64,000 bases of DNA from Novosphingobium sp. (GTDB lineage Bacteria > Pseudomonadota > Alphaproteobacteria > Sphingomonadales > Sphingomonadaceae), in contig NZ_JAIXPP010000073.1 of NCBI RefSeq assembly GCF_027486195.1, positions 62,001-126,000 of the forward strand, in the 5' to 3' direction. The notes under the pieces are model-generated. The model did not search any database and had not been told where the DNA came from. It worked only from the letters and a program-made list of their open reading frames with translations. A program made the translations under genes and the position numbers. Shown here piece after piece: positions 18,078 through 28,041 of this stretch (positions within the stretch are counted from its first letter, which is position 1; each line of letters opens with the position of its first letter).

Positions 18078-19712
18078 TCAGCGGGCGGAAAGTCCGAGCT
18101 CAGCTTCCATCATGCGGCGCATCTCGAACTTCTGCGCCTTGCCCGTGACAGTCATCGCGAAGCTTTCGACCACGCGGACATGGCGAGGGACCTTGTAGTG
18201 CGCGATGCGGCCGCGGCAGTGGCCGAGGATGTCGTCCGGCCCCAGCGCGGCGCCGGCGCGGGCGATCACCCAGGCGCAGACTTCCTCGCCGTACTTCTCG
18301 TCGCTCACGCCGAAGACCTGCGCGTCGGCTACATGCGGGTGGGTGAGGAGGAACTCCTCGATCTCACGCGGGTAGATGTTCTCACCGCCGCGAATGATCA
18401 TGTCCTTGATGCGGCCGGTGATGCGCACATAACCTTGGGCGTCCATCGTGGCGAGATCGCCCGAATGCATCCAGCCATCGGCGTCGATTGCCTCGGCGGT
18501 CTTGGCCGGATCGTCCCAGTAGCCGAGCATGACGGCATAGCCGCGCGAGCAGTATTCGCCCTGCTCGCCGATCGGCAGGGTCTGCCCATCCGGCCCGACG
18601 ATCTTCGCTTCGGCATGGGGATGGACCCGCCCGACAGTGCCGACGCGCTCTTCCAGCGGATCGTTGCGAGCGGTCTGCGTGGTCAGCGGGCTCGTTTCGG
18701 TCATGCCGTAACCGATGGTGACTTCGCGCATGCAGAGCCGGTCGATCACCTGCCGCATCACCGTTACGGGGCAGGGGGAGCCTGCCATGATGCCGGTGCG
18801 CAGGGTGGAGACATCGGTCGTATCCAGCGCAGGCTGGCCGAGCACCGCGATGAACATTGTCGGCACGCCATAAAGCGCGGTGCAGCCCTCGGCTTCCACG
18901 GCCTGCAGAACAGCCGCCGGATCAAACGCCTCACCGGGATAGACCATCGCCGCGCCGCTGGTCAGCGCCGCCATATTGCCCAGCACCATGCCGAAACAGT
19001 GGTAGAGCGGCACCGGAATGCAGATGCGGTCCGCCTCCGTCAGCGCGATGGTCTGCGCGGTGAAGTAGCCGTTATTGAGGGTGTTGCGGTGGGTGAGCGT
19101 GGCGCCCTTGGGAAAACCGGTCGTGCCGCTCGTGAACTGGATATTGATCGCGTCATCAGCACCCAGGCCAGCGCCCGCTGCGGCAAGCTCGTCTGCATCG
19201 GCTGTTGTGTCGAGCGTATCCCACGGCAGGAAACCTTCATGCGCGTCTGCGCCGATGGTCACGATATGCCGCAGATGGGGCAGCTTGGCCGGGCCGATCT
19301 CACGCAGCATCGCAAGGTAGTCGCTGGTCTTGAAGCGCACCGCGGTGACGAGCAGGCTGCAGCCGACCTTGTTGAGCGCGTATTCGATTTCGTTGACCCG
19401 GTAGGCCGGGTTGATCGTGACGAGGATCGCCCCGATCCGCGCGGTGGCAAACTGGATCACCGTCCATTCCGCGCAGTTGGGTGCCCAGATGCCGACACGG
19501 TCTCCCGCCGTGACCCCGAGCCGTAGCAGCCCCGTCGCGACGCGGTCTACCGCCGCATCGAGCTCGCTCCAGGTCCAGCGCAGTCCCTGATGGCGCGATA
19601 CAAGGGCCAGGCCATCGGCCCAGCGCTCCGCCGCGTGGCGCAGCGCCGTGCCGATGGTGGTATCGAGCAGGGGTACCTCGGTCGGCCCCTTGGCATAGGA
19701 CAAACCGTGCAC
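18078..19712 (-). CDS. AMP-binding acyl-CoA synthetase (FadD-like)
   Basis: [84 protein letters not shown]. Confidence 0.9.
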   Translation of the reverse strand: MHGLSYAKGPTEVPLLDTTIGTALRHAAERWADGLALVSRHQGLRWTWSELDAAVDRVATGLLRLGVTAGDRVGIWAPNCAEWTVIQFATARIGAILVTINPAYRVNEIEYALNKVGCSLLVTAVRFKTSDYLAMLREIGPAKLPHLRHIVTIGADAHEGFLPWDTLDTTADADELAAAGAGLGADDAINIQFTSGTTGFPKGATLTHRNTLNNGYFTAQTIALTEADRICIPVPLYHCFGMVLGNMAALTSGAAMVYPGEAFDPAAVLQAVEAEGCTALYGVPTMFIAVLGQPALDTTDVSTLRTGIMAGSPCPVTVMRQVIDRLCMREVTIGYGMTETSPLTTQTARNDPLEERVGTVGRVHPHAEAKIVGPDGQTLPIGEQGEYCSRGYAVMLGYWDDPAKTAEAIDADGWMHSGDLATMDAQGYVRITGRIKDMIIRGGENIYPREIEEFLLTHPHVADAQVFGVSDEKYGEEVCAWVIARAGAALGPDDILGHCRGRIAHYKVPRHVRVVESFAMTVTGKAQKFEMRRMMEAELGLSAR

Positions 19713-19723
19713 GCCCGCAGTAC

Positions 19724-21937
19724 TCAGAACTTAACGCCTGCGGTTACGCCGTACATCCGCGGATTGCCGATGTGGTTGTAATCGAGCCCGAAGCCGGTGA
19801 GATCGATGCGCGAGGTGAAGTAGAACTTGTTGCCCAGATTGCGCGCCCAGGCCGAGAGGCTGTAGCGCCCGTCGTTGCTGTTCCAATCGATGTGGCCGCC
19901 GAAGAGCGCGTAGGATTCCTGGCGCAGGCGCGGGATGTTGATGTTCTCGAAGAACTGGCTCGCCTGATAGGCCACTTCGGGGTGGACCGAGAACGCGCCG
20001 AAGCCGCCCTGTACCACGGTCCAGTCGAAGCTCGCGTTGAAGGTCAGCGAAGGCGCATTGGAGAGTCGGTTACCGGAGACGTTGATGCCGCTGACGATGC
20101 CTTCCTTGATCTTCGTCGAAAGCAGGCCAAGCCCGCCGTGGAAGGTGAAGGTATCGCTGGGCCGCACGGTCAGCTCGGCCTCGGCGCCGTAGAGCTCGGA
20201 CTTGGGAATGTTGAGCAGCTGCTGCGAGGCATCGGCCGGGTTCACGTTGATGAACTGCTGGTTCTTGTAGGTGTAGTAGAACGCAGCCATGTTGAGCGTG
20301 ATGCGGCGATCCCAGAACTGGGTCTTTGCACCGGCCTCGAACGCGGTGACCTGTTCAGCCTTGGCGACGCCGAGTTCGGTCGGCGTGAAGAAGGCCTGGG
20401 CATTGAAGCTGGGCGCACGGTAGCCGCGACTGACGCTGGCGTAGAGCAGATCGCCGCTCGCCAGCTTGTAATCCAGCCCGATCTTGCCCGAGAGGTTGTT
20501 CTGTTTGAAGCGCAAGTTCGAGAGCGGGATGAGGTTCGCGACGAAGCTGTCGTCAACGCCCAGCGCATCGGACGAGAAGCCGGTCTGCTCACCATCGTCG
20601 TGGGTATAGCGCAGGCCGCCGCGCACGGTCAGTGCATCGGTGAGCTTGTACTTGAGATCGGTGTAGAGCGCGAAGCTCTTCTTGACCTGATCGAACTGGT
20701 TGCGGACCTTGCAGGCCACCGGCAGGCCCGCAGCGCAATCCGCCGCGTTGATCACGCCGTCCTCGTTCACGTCGGTATCGTTGAACACCTCAAGCGTGGT
20801 CTGGTTGTAGACCTTCTCGCGGTTGAAATAGGCGCCGAGGATGAAATCGAACGGCCCGCCGGTATTGCTGGTCAGGCGCAGGTCCTGCGCAAACTGGCTG
20901 GCCCGGTCGAAGTAGGGCACTTCAAGGTTTCTGGCGGTGATGCCGTCGGTGTCTTCCTTGAAGAACAGCGAGCCCTTGTCATAGCTGGTGATGCTGGTGA
21001 CGGCGAGCGTATCCGAAACATCGTAGTTCACGGTGAGCGCCACCGAGGTGGTCACCGCGCGGCGCTTGTCACGCACGTTGGAGGCGATCTGGAACTGGCC
21101 GAGGCCGGGGCGGTTGACCGCTTCGGGTTGGGCGTAAATCCCGTAGTTCTGCGGGTTCTGGAAGCTGTGCGAGGCGCGCAGGGTAATCTTCACCCGGTCG
21201 CTCGGCTCCAGCTTGAGCGTGCCGCGCAGGCCCCATTCATCGGTGCTGGCGAGATCGGGAAAGCCGGGGTTGACGTTCTTGAACCAGCCATCCGCCTTGG
21301 CATACGTGCCCGCGATGCGCAGTGCGGCCTTCTCGCCCAGTGCCACGTTGACCGCGCCGTTGAGATCGACGCGGTTGTAGTTGCCGTAGCCAGCATTGAA
21401 ATAGCCGCTGGTTTCGCCGAGCTTGGCATCGCGGCTGATCAGGTTGACCGCACCGCCGGTGGTGTTCTTGCCGTAGAGCGTGCCCTGCGGCCCGCGCAGC
21501 ACCTCGACGCGCTCGATATCGTAGAGCGCGATGCCGAGGAACGCGAAGTTGCCCTAGTAGACTTCGTCGTAATAGGTCGCGACCGGGCTCGACTGGTTGA
21601 GGCTGAAGTCCGACATCGAGACGCCGCGCAGCGCGAAGATCGGGGTGTTGTCACCCACGGTCGAGGTCAGCTGGAGGTTGGCGACCTTGTTGACGAGGCT
21701 GTCTACGCTGGTGATGCGCGACTTGGACAGCGCTTCGCCGCCGATTGCCGAAACCGAAATCGGCACGGACTGCAGGTTTTCCGAACGCTTGGCGGCGGTC
21801 ACGACGATTTCGCCGGAGTCTTGCGCCTCGGTACCGGTCGTCGCCTGTGCTGCCTGCTGAGCGTAGGCGGGTTGCACCGCCAGCATCAACGCCATCGGCG
21901 CGGCCAGCGCGGCGCTGGAAAGAAATACAGTCCTCAT
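19724..21937 (-). pseudogene. TonB-dependent receptor interrupted by one in-frame TAG (21554-21556)
   Basis: N-terminal signal peptide and plug (MRTVFLSSAALAAP...GEIVVTAAKRSENLQSVPISVSAIGG...SPVATYYDEVY*) and barrel (GNFAFLGIALYDIERVEVLRGPQGTLYGKNTTGGAVN...VTAGVKF) lie in the same reading frame on either side of one stop. Confidence 0.85.
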
Positions 21938-21971
21938 GGGTTTTCCCTCGCTTCTTTTCAAACTTCGCTGA

Positions 21972-22451
21972 TTATTGTGATTGATGCTCATGCGTCTTGG
22001 CAAAACCGGCCACCAGACGCGCTCTCATGGCGGCGCGTTCCAGGCGGAGCGGGTTTTGGCGCAGGCGCCCGATTTCCTCGGCCGTGTAGGGCTGGAAATT
22101 CTGCGGCACATGCGCCGGATCGAACCGGAACAAGGTCCAGTTGACGAGATTGGCCAGGCGGTCATCGGGCAGATCGACCGTGGCGACACCCGGCACGCGG
22201 CCGATGAATTCGCGCCCGCCCGGCACGCTGAGGAAGCGCGCGACAATGCCGCGCATCGGCGGGTTCGAATGGTCATCGCCGCCACCATCCGGGCGATGGC
22301 AACCCTGGCACTTGAGCTGATAGTCGGTGCGGGCCTGATAGGCATCGCGCACGCCGGGAATGGCCGCCTCATCCGCTTTCACTGCCGCGCTTGCCGCCAA
22401 TCCAAGGCCAAGCGGAAGGCCTGCGAGAAGGGCAAGGCGGCCGAGCTTCAT
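21972..22451 (-). CDS. mono-haem cytochrome c-like protein
   Basis: Signal peptide MKLGRLALLAGLPLGLGLAASAAVKA and one CQGCH haem motif. Confidence 0.8.
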   Translation of the reverse strand: MKLGRLALLAGLPLGLGLAASAAVKADEAAIPGVRDAYQARTDYQLKCQGCHRPDGGGDDHSNPPMRGIVARFLSVPGGREFIGRVPGVATVDLPDDRLANLVNWTLFRFDPAHVPQNFQPYTAEEIGRLRQNPLRLERAAMRARLVAGFAKTHEHQSQ

Positions 22452-22996
22452 TGGCCGCCCGCAGCGGCGTGGAGCTTGCCGACATCTTGCGCGGAAAGCG
22501 AAGCGCCGCCCGCCCGGATTGTCGCCACTTCGGCTTCGGCGAAAGGCCTGAAGGCGGGTCCGGTCTTGGCAATCTCGGTACCGACATGGTTGAGCACCGC
22601 CGCCACCGAGGCATCATCGAGCGTCGCCTGCGCGGGCATCACCCCGGCATAGGGCTTGCCGCCGACCTTGATCGGGCCGCTGACCCCGCGCGTGACGACG
22701 AGTGCGAGATAGCGGCGCCCGGCATCGCTTGATGCCATGACGCGGAAGTCCTCGCCAAGCGGCGGGAAGACGCCGGGCACGCCTGCACCGGTCTTGGTGT
22801 GGCAAGCTGCGCACCGGCCATAGATCGCCGCGCCATCTGCAGCCGCGTGGACCGGCAGCGTCAGGCCGGCGAGGGCCGCAGCGCCGCCAGCGACGAGGGC
22901 GAGGGCGGCCGCGCGCTTCACTTGGCCGCCGGTAGCGCTACGCCGATGACCGCCGCCACCGAGCAATTGTAGACCGAGCTCTCCGAGCCGAGGCAC
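22448..22996 (-). CDS. mono-haem cytochrome c
   Basis: One CAACH motif with ...VPGVFPPLGEDFRV...PYAGVMPAQATLDD; the true start is probably an internal GTG (VKRAAALALVAGG) just downstream of the aauA stop. Confidence 0.8.
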   Translation of the reverse strand: MPRLGELGLQLLGGGGHRRSATGGQVKRAAALALVAGGAAALAGLTLPVHAAADGAAIYGRCAACHTKTGAGVPGVFPPLGEDFRVMASSDAGRRYLALVVTRGVSGPIKVGGKPYAGVMPAQATLDDASVAAVLNHVGTEIAKTGPAFRPFAEAEVATIRAGGASLSAQDVGKLHAAAGGQ

Positions 22997-23493
22997 CAGT
23001 TGTAATCGTTGTTCGATTGCGGCCGGACCTGCGGGCGATCACCTTCGTTGCGGTTGCACAGGCACTGCCCGCAAGAGGAGGTGCCGCAGCAATCGTTGTA
23101 GCTGATGACATAGGCGCGGCCATCGGCTGGGTTGGTGCAGGTGCCGATCCAGGTGATGGGCGACATTTCGGTGCCCGGCGGGCAGGTGTTGACCGAGCCG
23201 CCGCAGCATGAGCAGAGGAACCCGTCGATGGCGCAGTAGCGCCAGTAATCGCAAGACGACTGATCGCCCGGATCCTGCTCCAGCCCGGAGACAACGGCAG
23301 GCCGGGCAGCGCCCGCGCCGTGTGCGCCGTGCGGCGCTTCCGGGGCCGGGGTTGCCGCGCGGGCAACGGGCAGGAGCGGGATGGAGGCCGCGCCGGTCAT
23401 CCCCGCGCCCAGAAAGGCGAGCAGCGAACGGCGCGAGGTGCCACGGGCAATCCCGCGCGCGAGGTTTTCAGTGAGCTTGTCGAAACGCGCCAT
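22918..23493 (-). CDS. aauA: aralkylamine/methylamine dehydrogenase light (TTQ) subunit
   Basis: SSCDYWRYCAIDGFLCSCCGGSVNTCPPGTEMSPITWIGTC...CCGTSSCGQCLCN...NWCLGSES; Cys-rich TTQ subunit pattern, closer in recalled sequence to aromatic amine dehydrogenase; Tat-like signal TSRRSLLAFLG. Confidence 0.9.
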   Translation of the reverse strand: MARFDKLTENLARGIARGTSRRSLLAFLGAGMTGAASIPLLPVARAATPAPEAPHGAHGAGAARPAVVSGLEQDPGDQSSCDYWRYCAIDGFLCSCCGGSVNTCPPGTEMSPITWIGTCTNPADGRAYVISYNDCCGTSSCGQCLCNRNEGDRPQVRPQSNNDYNWCLGSESSVYNCSVAAVIGVALPAAK

Positions 23494-23496
23494 GGG

Positions 23497-24114
23497 TCAG
23501 GCCTCCTGATGGTTGTGCGCCTGGCGGCGAGAGAGAAATTCCTGGATCGAGGCGACGCCCCGTTCCTTTGCCTCGAACAGGCTTTCCAGATGTTCGCGGC
23601 TATTGATGAGGCCGAGCGAGGCGACGCGGCCTTCCTCGTCGAGAAGCACGGCATAGGGCAACTTGGAAACGCCAAACGCGCGGCCCAGCGCTTCGGACAG
23701 AACCATCGGCAGTGCCTCCAGCCCGTGTTCGCGCGCCATCGCGAGATAGCCGGACTTGCTGCCGTCGCCCGCCAACACGATATCGAGCCAGCCAGCCTCG
23801 GCGCGCGCGGCGCTCCTCACCACGGGGAGCAGCGATTTGCACATCGGGCAATCGGGCGAGGCGAAGAACAGAAGCTGACTGCGACCATCGCGCGTCCCGC
23901 CGATGGCAACGCCTGCGCCGTTCACGTCTGCCAGCGTCATCGGTGTGGCCTTTTCGCCCAGCGCAACCTTCTGGTGCAGCGTAAGCGCGCCGGCCGGGGC
24001 GATGCGTTCGTGGAGGATGCCGACCTGACGCGCGAGCGCGGCGATCAGCAGGGCTTGGCCGATGACCGCCGCCCACAGGAGGATCTGACTTGTCAGCATC
24101 AGGCTGCTTTCCAT
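23497..24114 (-). CDS. aauD: MauD/AauD-type thioredoxin-fold accessory protein
   Basis: ILLWAAVIGQALLIAALARQVGILHERIAPAGAL...LLFFASPDCPMCKSLLPVVRS (CPMC); an alternative start at 24099 overlaps the mauE-like stop (TGATG). Confidence 0.87.
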   Translation of the reverse strand: MESSLMLTSQILLWAAVIGQALLIAALARQVGILHERIAPAGALTLHQKVALGEKATPMTLADVNGAGVAIGGTRDGRSQLLFFASPDCPMCKSLLPVVRSAARAEAGWLDIVLAGDGSKSGYLAMAREHGLEALPMVLSEALGRAFGVSKLPYAVLLDEEGRVASLGLINSREHLESLFEAKERGVASIQEFLSRRQAHNHQEA

Positions 24115-24587
24115 TGCGGCGCCGGGATCGCGAGAAGTTCGCTGGCGCCAAGGTAGAGTGCAAGGAGCCCGGCCGCCGCGAACGGGGCATCGAGCGTGAG
24201 CGGCGCGTCCGGAAACAGGGCAACGCCTGCGGCCAGCAGCGCGAGACCGCCCGCGCGCAGCACTTGCGCCGTGCTGACGGGCTTGGGGCGCGCAGCAAGA
24301 TCGCACCCGCAATCGAGCGTTTCGCCGCGGCGGCGGGCAAGGGCGAGGGCATATGTGCCCCAGACCAGCGCCGCGATGACCGCGCCGGCAAGGCGCAGCG
24401 GCGCAGCCAGCAGGCAGGCGGCGGCCACAAGTTCCAGCGTCCCGGCAAGCACCAGCAGCAGCTGACCCGGCACCGCGCCGACGCCAACGAGCCGCGCGGT
24501 CGCCTCAGCCAGCCGATCACGGGCCAGAACCTTGTGCAAGGCCGAGGCCGCGAGCAGGCCCGCGCAGAAGAGGACCAATGCGGCCAT
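24099..24587 (-). CDS. aauE: MauE/AauE-type membrane accessory protein
   Basis: Multi-TM 162 aa protein with DCGCDLAARPKPVS; position between B and D genes as in mau/aau clusters. Confidence 0.82.
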   Translation of the reverse strand: MAALVLFCAGLLAASALHKVLARDRLAEATARLVGVGAVPGQLLLVLAGTLELVAAACLLAAPLRLAGAVIAALVWGTYALALARRRGETLDCGCDLAARPKPVSTAQVLRAGGLALLAAGVALFPDAPLTLDAPFAAAGLLALYLGASELLAIPAPQWKAA

Positions 24588-25768
24588 CAGGGCACCTGGA
24601 TCACGATCGGATTGGCCGCGACGGTGGCCCCAAGCGTGCGCACGAAGGCGCCCGTTGCCGCATCATAGATGTCGATCGCACCGCCGGCCTGTGCGACCAC
24701 GAGATGCGGTGTCGCCTCACGCGTCACGGCAATGGCGACAGACTGGCCCTTCAGCGCAATGCGCATGGTGCGGGCCTTCTTGGCTGGATCGACCACCCAC
24801 ACTTCGCTGCCGCCGTCCTTGTGGCTGCCTTCCTTGCCGTAGGGGCTCATCAGCACATAGAGCTTGCCCGCGGCATCGGCGTTGATGACCTGCCAGCCGC
24901 CGGGACGCCATTCCGGCGATCCGCCATCGGCTGTGCCGACGCTGAAGCTGCCGGGGAGGGGCTTGGCGACGGTGCCCGAAAGATCGAAGCCCTGGATCAT
25001 GCCATGAAAGCTGACGAACCACGCTGTCGTGCCGACCATGGCCGGGGTGCCGAACAGCGCCTGGTTGTCGATATCCTGCACCTTGGGCACCGACTTCGAC
25101 GAAGCGGCCGCGCCATTGGCATCGAGCGCCACGCTGAAAAGCGAGCCATCGGCGCAGAGGCTGGTAAAACCGCGCTCACCGGTGGGATAAATCTGCGAAC
25201 AGCCGGGCAGATCGATCTCGCCCAGCACCTTGCGCGCGGCCAGATCGACCACGGTGACGGACTGGGCCGGCGTGAAGTTGGCCACGAGTGCCCATTTGCC
25301 GCCGTTGGTCAGCTGGAACAGGTGCGGATAAGTAACCGATTGCTGGCGCTTGCCGCCGGGCAGCACGATCTCGCCCTTGGGCTGCAGCGTCGAGGCATCC
25401 CAGATGGTGATCGCGTCCGTGCGCTCACCGCGTGTCAGGCGGGTGTAGAACGTCTCGGCGGTGTAGAGTTCGCCGCGATCCTTCGCGATGAGGAAGTTGG
25501 CAAACTGCGACGCGCGGACGAGGCCCTTGAGCGGCTGGACCGTATCGGCCGTATCAACCACCGCGATGCGGCCATCGATGATCGCGTTGAAGTGGAAATC
25601 GTGGATCGTGACCCAGCTTTGCGGCCATGTGGCGGGCAGCTTTGCGACGCTGGGGAGGGTTTCTTCGGCCAGTGGCTGCGGGAAACGGTTTTCGGCCGCC
25701 ATGACGGGTGAGGCCAGAACAGCGGAGAGGCACAGCGCAGATGCGAAAACGGGTGCGATCAATCGCAT
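24587..25768 (-). CDS. aauB: aralkylamine/methylamine dehydrogenase heavy subunit
   Basis: Signal peptide MRLIAPVFASALCLSAVLASPVMA, then beta-propeller-like sequence SVAKLPATWPQSWVTIHDFHFNAIIDGRIAVVDTA...VWVVDPAKKARTMRI; gene order B-E-D-A. Confidence 0.87.
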   Translation of the reverse strand: MRLIAPVFASALCLSAVLASPVMAAENRFPQPLAEETLPSVAKLPATWPQSWVTIHDFHFNAIIDGRIAVVDTADTVQPLKGLVRASQFANFLIAKDRGELYTAETFYTRLTRGERTDAITIWDASTLQPKGEIVLPGGKRQQSVTYPHLFQLTNGGKWALVANFTPAQSVTVVDLAARKVLGEIDLPGCSQIYPTGERGFTSLCADGSLFSVALDANGAAASSKSVPKVQDIDNQALFGTPAMVGTTAWFVSFHGMIQGFDLSGTVAKPLPGSFSVGTADGGSPEWRPGGWQVINADAAGKLYVLMSPYGKEGSHKDGGSEVWVVDPAKKARTMRIALKGQSVAIAVTREATPHLVVAQAGGAIDIYDAATGAFVRTLGATVAANPIVIQVP

Positions 25769-25907
25769 TCTATTTCCCTTTCGAAACGGGCGGACCCCGC
25801 TTTCCCGTCCGCAAAATGGCCCAACCAGCATAAAATTGTCAACTGTCCTAAATTGGACGATGGACATAAATTCAACCTGGGTTAGGATGTTCAAATGGCA
25901 CTTCGCC

Positions 25908-26573
25908 ATGCCGGAGACTGATATGGACGGTATCCCGAAGCTGGTGACCGACCTGATGATGCCCGATCGCGACGGCGGATATGCCAAGGGGTATGAGACC
26001 CGCGAACTCATCCTGCGCACCTCGCTGCATATCCTGATCGAAGAGGGTTACCGCGCCATGTCGATGCGCCGGATCGCGGCGGCTTGCGGCATGCGCCTCG
26101 GCAATCTCACCTATCACTACCCGACGCGCGAGGATCTCGTGCGCGAATTGCTCAATGCGGTGATCAGCAGTTACGAGGTCGAGTTCGGCGCGATTGTCCA
26201 TGCCCCCGGCCTTGCACCGGAAGAACGCCTCACGCGTCTGTGCAGTCTCATCATCGAGGATATCGGCAGCAAGAAGACGACGCGCCTGTTTCCCGAGCTC
26301 TGGGCGCTCGCGAACCACGATGCCTTCGTCTACGAACGCGTCCACGAACTCTATGACCGCGCCCGCGCGCCACTGGTCGAAATCATCGCGGAAATGCGCC
26401 CCGATCTGCCGGAAGTGGCGCGTCTTGACCTTGCGCTGTTCATCTCCGCCTCCATGGAGGGGCTTACCGTTTTCGCCGGGTATCAGATGCCGTTTGCGCA
26501 GCGGATGCCGGCGGTGGAGCATATCGCGGTCCGCTCCTTCATCGATATCGTGCGCAGCTTCAACCCGGCCTAG
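25908..26573 (+). CDS. TetR family transcriptional regulator
   Basis: ETRELILRTSLHILIEEGYRAMSMRRIAAACGMRLGNLTYHYPTREDLVRELL; divergent from aauB; start uncertain (25887, 25908 or 25923). Confidence 0.85.
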   Translation: MPETDMDGIPKLVTDLMMPDRDGGYAKGYETRELILRTSLHILIEEGYRAMSMRRIAAACGMRLGNLTYHYPTREDLVRELLNAVISSYEVEFGAIVHAPGLAPEERLTRLCSLIIEDIGSKKTTRLFPELWALANHDAFVYERVHELYDRARAPLVEIIAEMRPDLPEVARLDLALFISASMEGLTVFAGYQMPFAQRMPAVEHIAVRSFIDIVRSFNPA

Positions 26574-28030
26574 GCGACGCTGCCTTCGAGGATCTGCAGC
26601 GTCTTGAGGTCCGAGTGGAAATCGAGCGCATAATCGCCGCCCTCGCGCCCGATCCCAGAGATGCCGATGCCGCCGAATGGCGCGGTAAGATCGCGCACCA
26701 GGAAGGTGTTCACCCACACCGTGCCCCCGCGCACGGCCCGGCCAACGCGCTGGGCACGCTCTTCGCTGCCGGTGTAGACTATGCCGGAGAGGCCATAGGC
26801 GGTCGAATTGGCTAGCATCACACCTTCGGCTTCGTCCTTGAACGTCTGGAAGGTCAGGACGGGGCCGAAGACTTCGCTCTGGACGACTTCGCTCTGGTTG
26901 TCCTTCGGCACGATCAGCGTCGGCTCGATCCAGTTCGCGCCCTCCTTCCAGCGTTTGCCGCCGCGCACGATGGTATCGCCCGCCGCCCGGGCGCGGTCGA
27001 TGAAGCCGAGGACGCGCTCCGCGTGGACGGGATGGATCAGCGCAGACATCGTGGTCGCGGGATCGCGGCTGTCGCCCATCACATGCGCGTCGGTGTAGGC
27101 GTGGAATTTCGCGAGGAATTCGTCCTTCACGCTGTCCTCGACGATGATGCGCGTGCCGGCCATGCAGACCTGCCCGCTGTCATCGAACTGGCCCGCCGCC
27201 TTCTTTGCCGCAGCATCGATATCGGCGTCCGCGAACACGAGCAGCGGCGATTTGCCCCCAAGCTCAGCGGTGAAGGGCACGATGTTCTCTGCCGCCGCCT
27301 TGCCGATCACCCGCGCAGTCGGCACGGAGCCGGTAAAACTGATGCGCTTGATGCGCGGATCGGACGTCAGCGCATTGCCAAGCTCCGCGCCAAGGCCCTG
27401 CACGATGTTGAACACGCCCGCTGGAAAGCCCGCTTCCGCGATCAGGTCACCGAGGATCGAGGCCGAGAGCGGCGACCAGTCAGCGGGCTTGAGGATCACC
27501 GTATTACCAGCGGCGAGCGCAGGCGCGCATTTCCACGTTGAAAGCATGAATGGCGCGTTCCACGGCGTGATGATCAGCGCCGGGCCAGCAGGCATCCGGA
27601 TCACCCGGTTGAGCGTGCCGCGCGAGGACCAGACTCGTTCTTCGTGATCGGTCGCCAGATCGGCATAGTTGCGGAAATTCGTCGCGCCGCGCAGGATCAC
27701 CCGCAGGCGCAGGCTTTCGAGCAGCATCCCCATGTCGAGGCATTCGACCGTGGCCAGCTTTTCGACATTGGCCTCGATCAGGTCCGCCAGCCGGTGCAGA
27801 TATGCGCCCCGTTCAGCCGCAGTCAGTGCTGCCCAGGCTGGAAATGCTGCGCTCGCTGCTTCTGCAGCAAGGACCGCCGTCTGCGCATCGCCGCGCGCCA
27901 TATCGGCCAGCTTGCGGTCCCACTCGAACGGACAGCGCGTCTCGAACGTTTCGGGCGAGCTGACCCGCTTGCCGCCGATAAAATGGTCGGGCGAGACGGC
28001 AAAGCCGCCGATATCGATGCGTTCGCGCAT
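26570..28030 (-). CDS. NAD(P)-dependent aldehyde dehydrogenase
   Basis: IITPWNAPFMLSTWKCAPALAAGNTVILKPADWSP, FTAELGGKSPLLVFADADID, GQVCMAGTRI; start MRERIDIGGFAVSPDHFIGG. Confidence 0.9.
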   Translation of the reverse strand: MRERIDIGGFAVSPDHFIGGKRVSSPETFETRCPFEWDRKLADMARGDAQTAVLAAEAASAAFPAWAALTAAERGAYLHRLADLIEANVEKLATVECLDMGMLLESLRLRVILRGATNFRNYADLATDHEERVWSSRGTLNRVIRMPAGPALIITPWNAPFMLSTWKCAPALAAGNTVILKPADWSPLSASILGDLIAEAGFPAGVFNIVQGLGAELGNALTSDPRIKRISFTGSVPTARVIGKAAAENIVPFTAELGGKSPLLVFADADIDAAAKKAAGQFDDSGQVCMAGTRIIVEDSVKDEFLAKFHAYTDAHVMGDSRDPATTMSALIHPVHAERVLGFIDRARAAGDTIVRGGKRWKEGANWIEPTLIVPKDNQSEVVQSEVFGPVLTFQTFKDEAEGVMLANSTAYGLSGIVYTGSEERAQRVGRAVRGGTVWVNTFLVRDLTAPFGGIGISGIGREGGDYALDFHSDLKTLQILEGSVA

Positions 28031-28041
28031 GGCGCTTCCCG

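Noticed and set aside
19772-22144. 790-aa plus-strand ORF antisense to the TonB receptor
   Set aside because: Continuous antisense frame but no recognisable domain; the receptor frame has signal peptide, plug and C-terminal barrel features.
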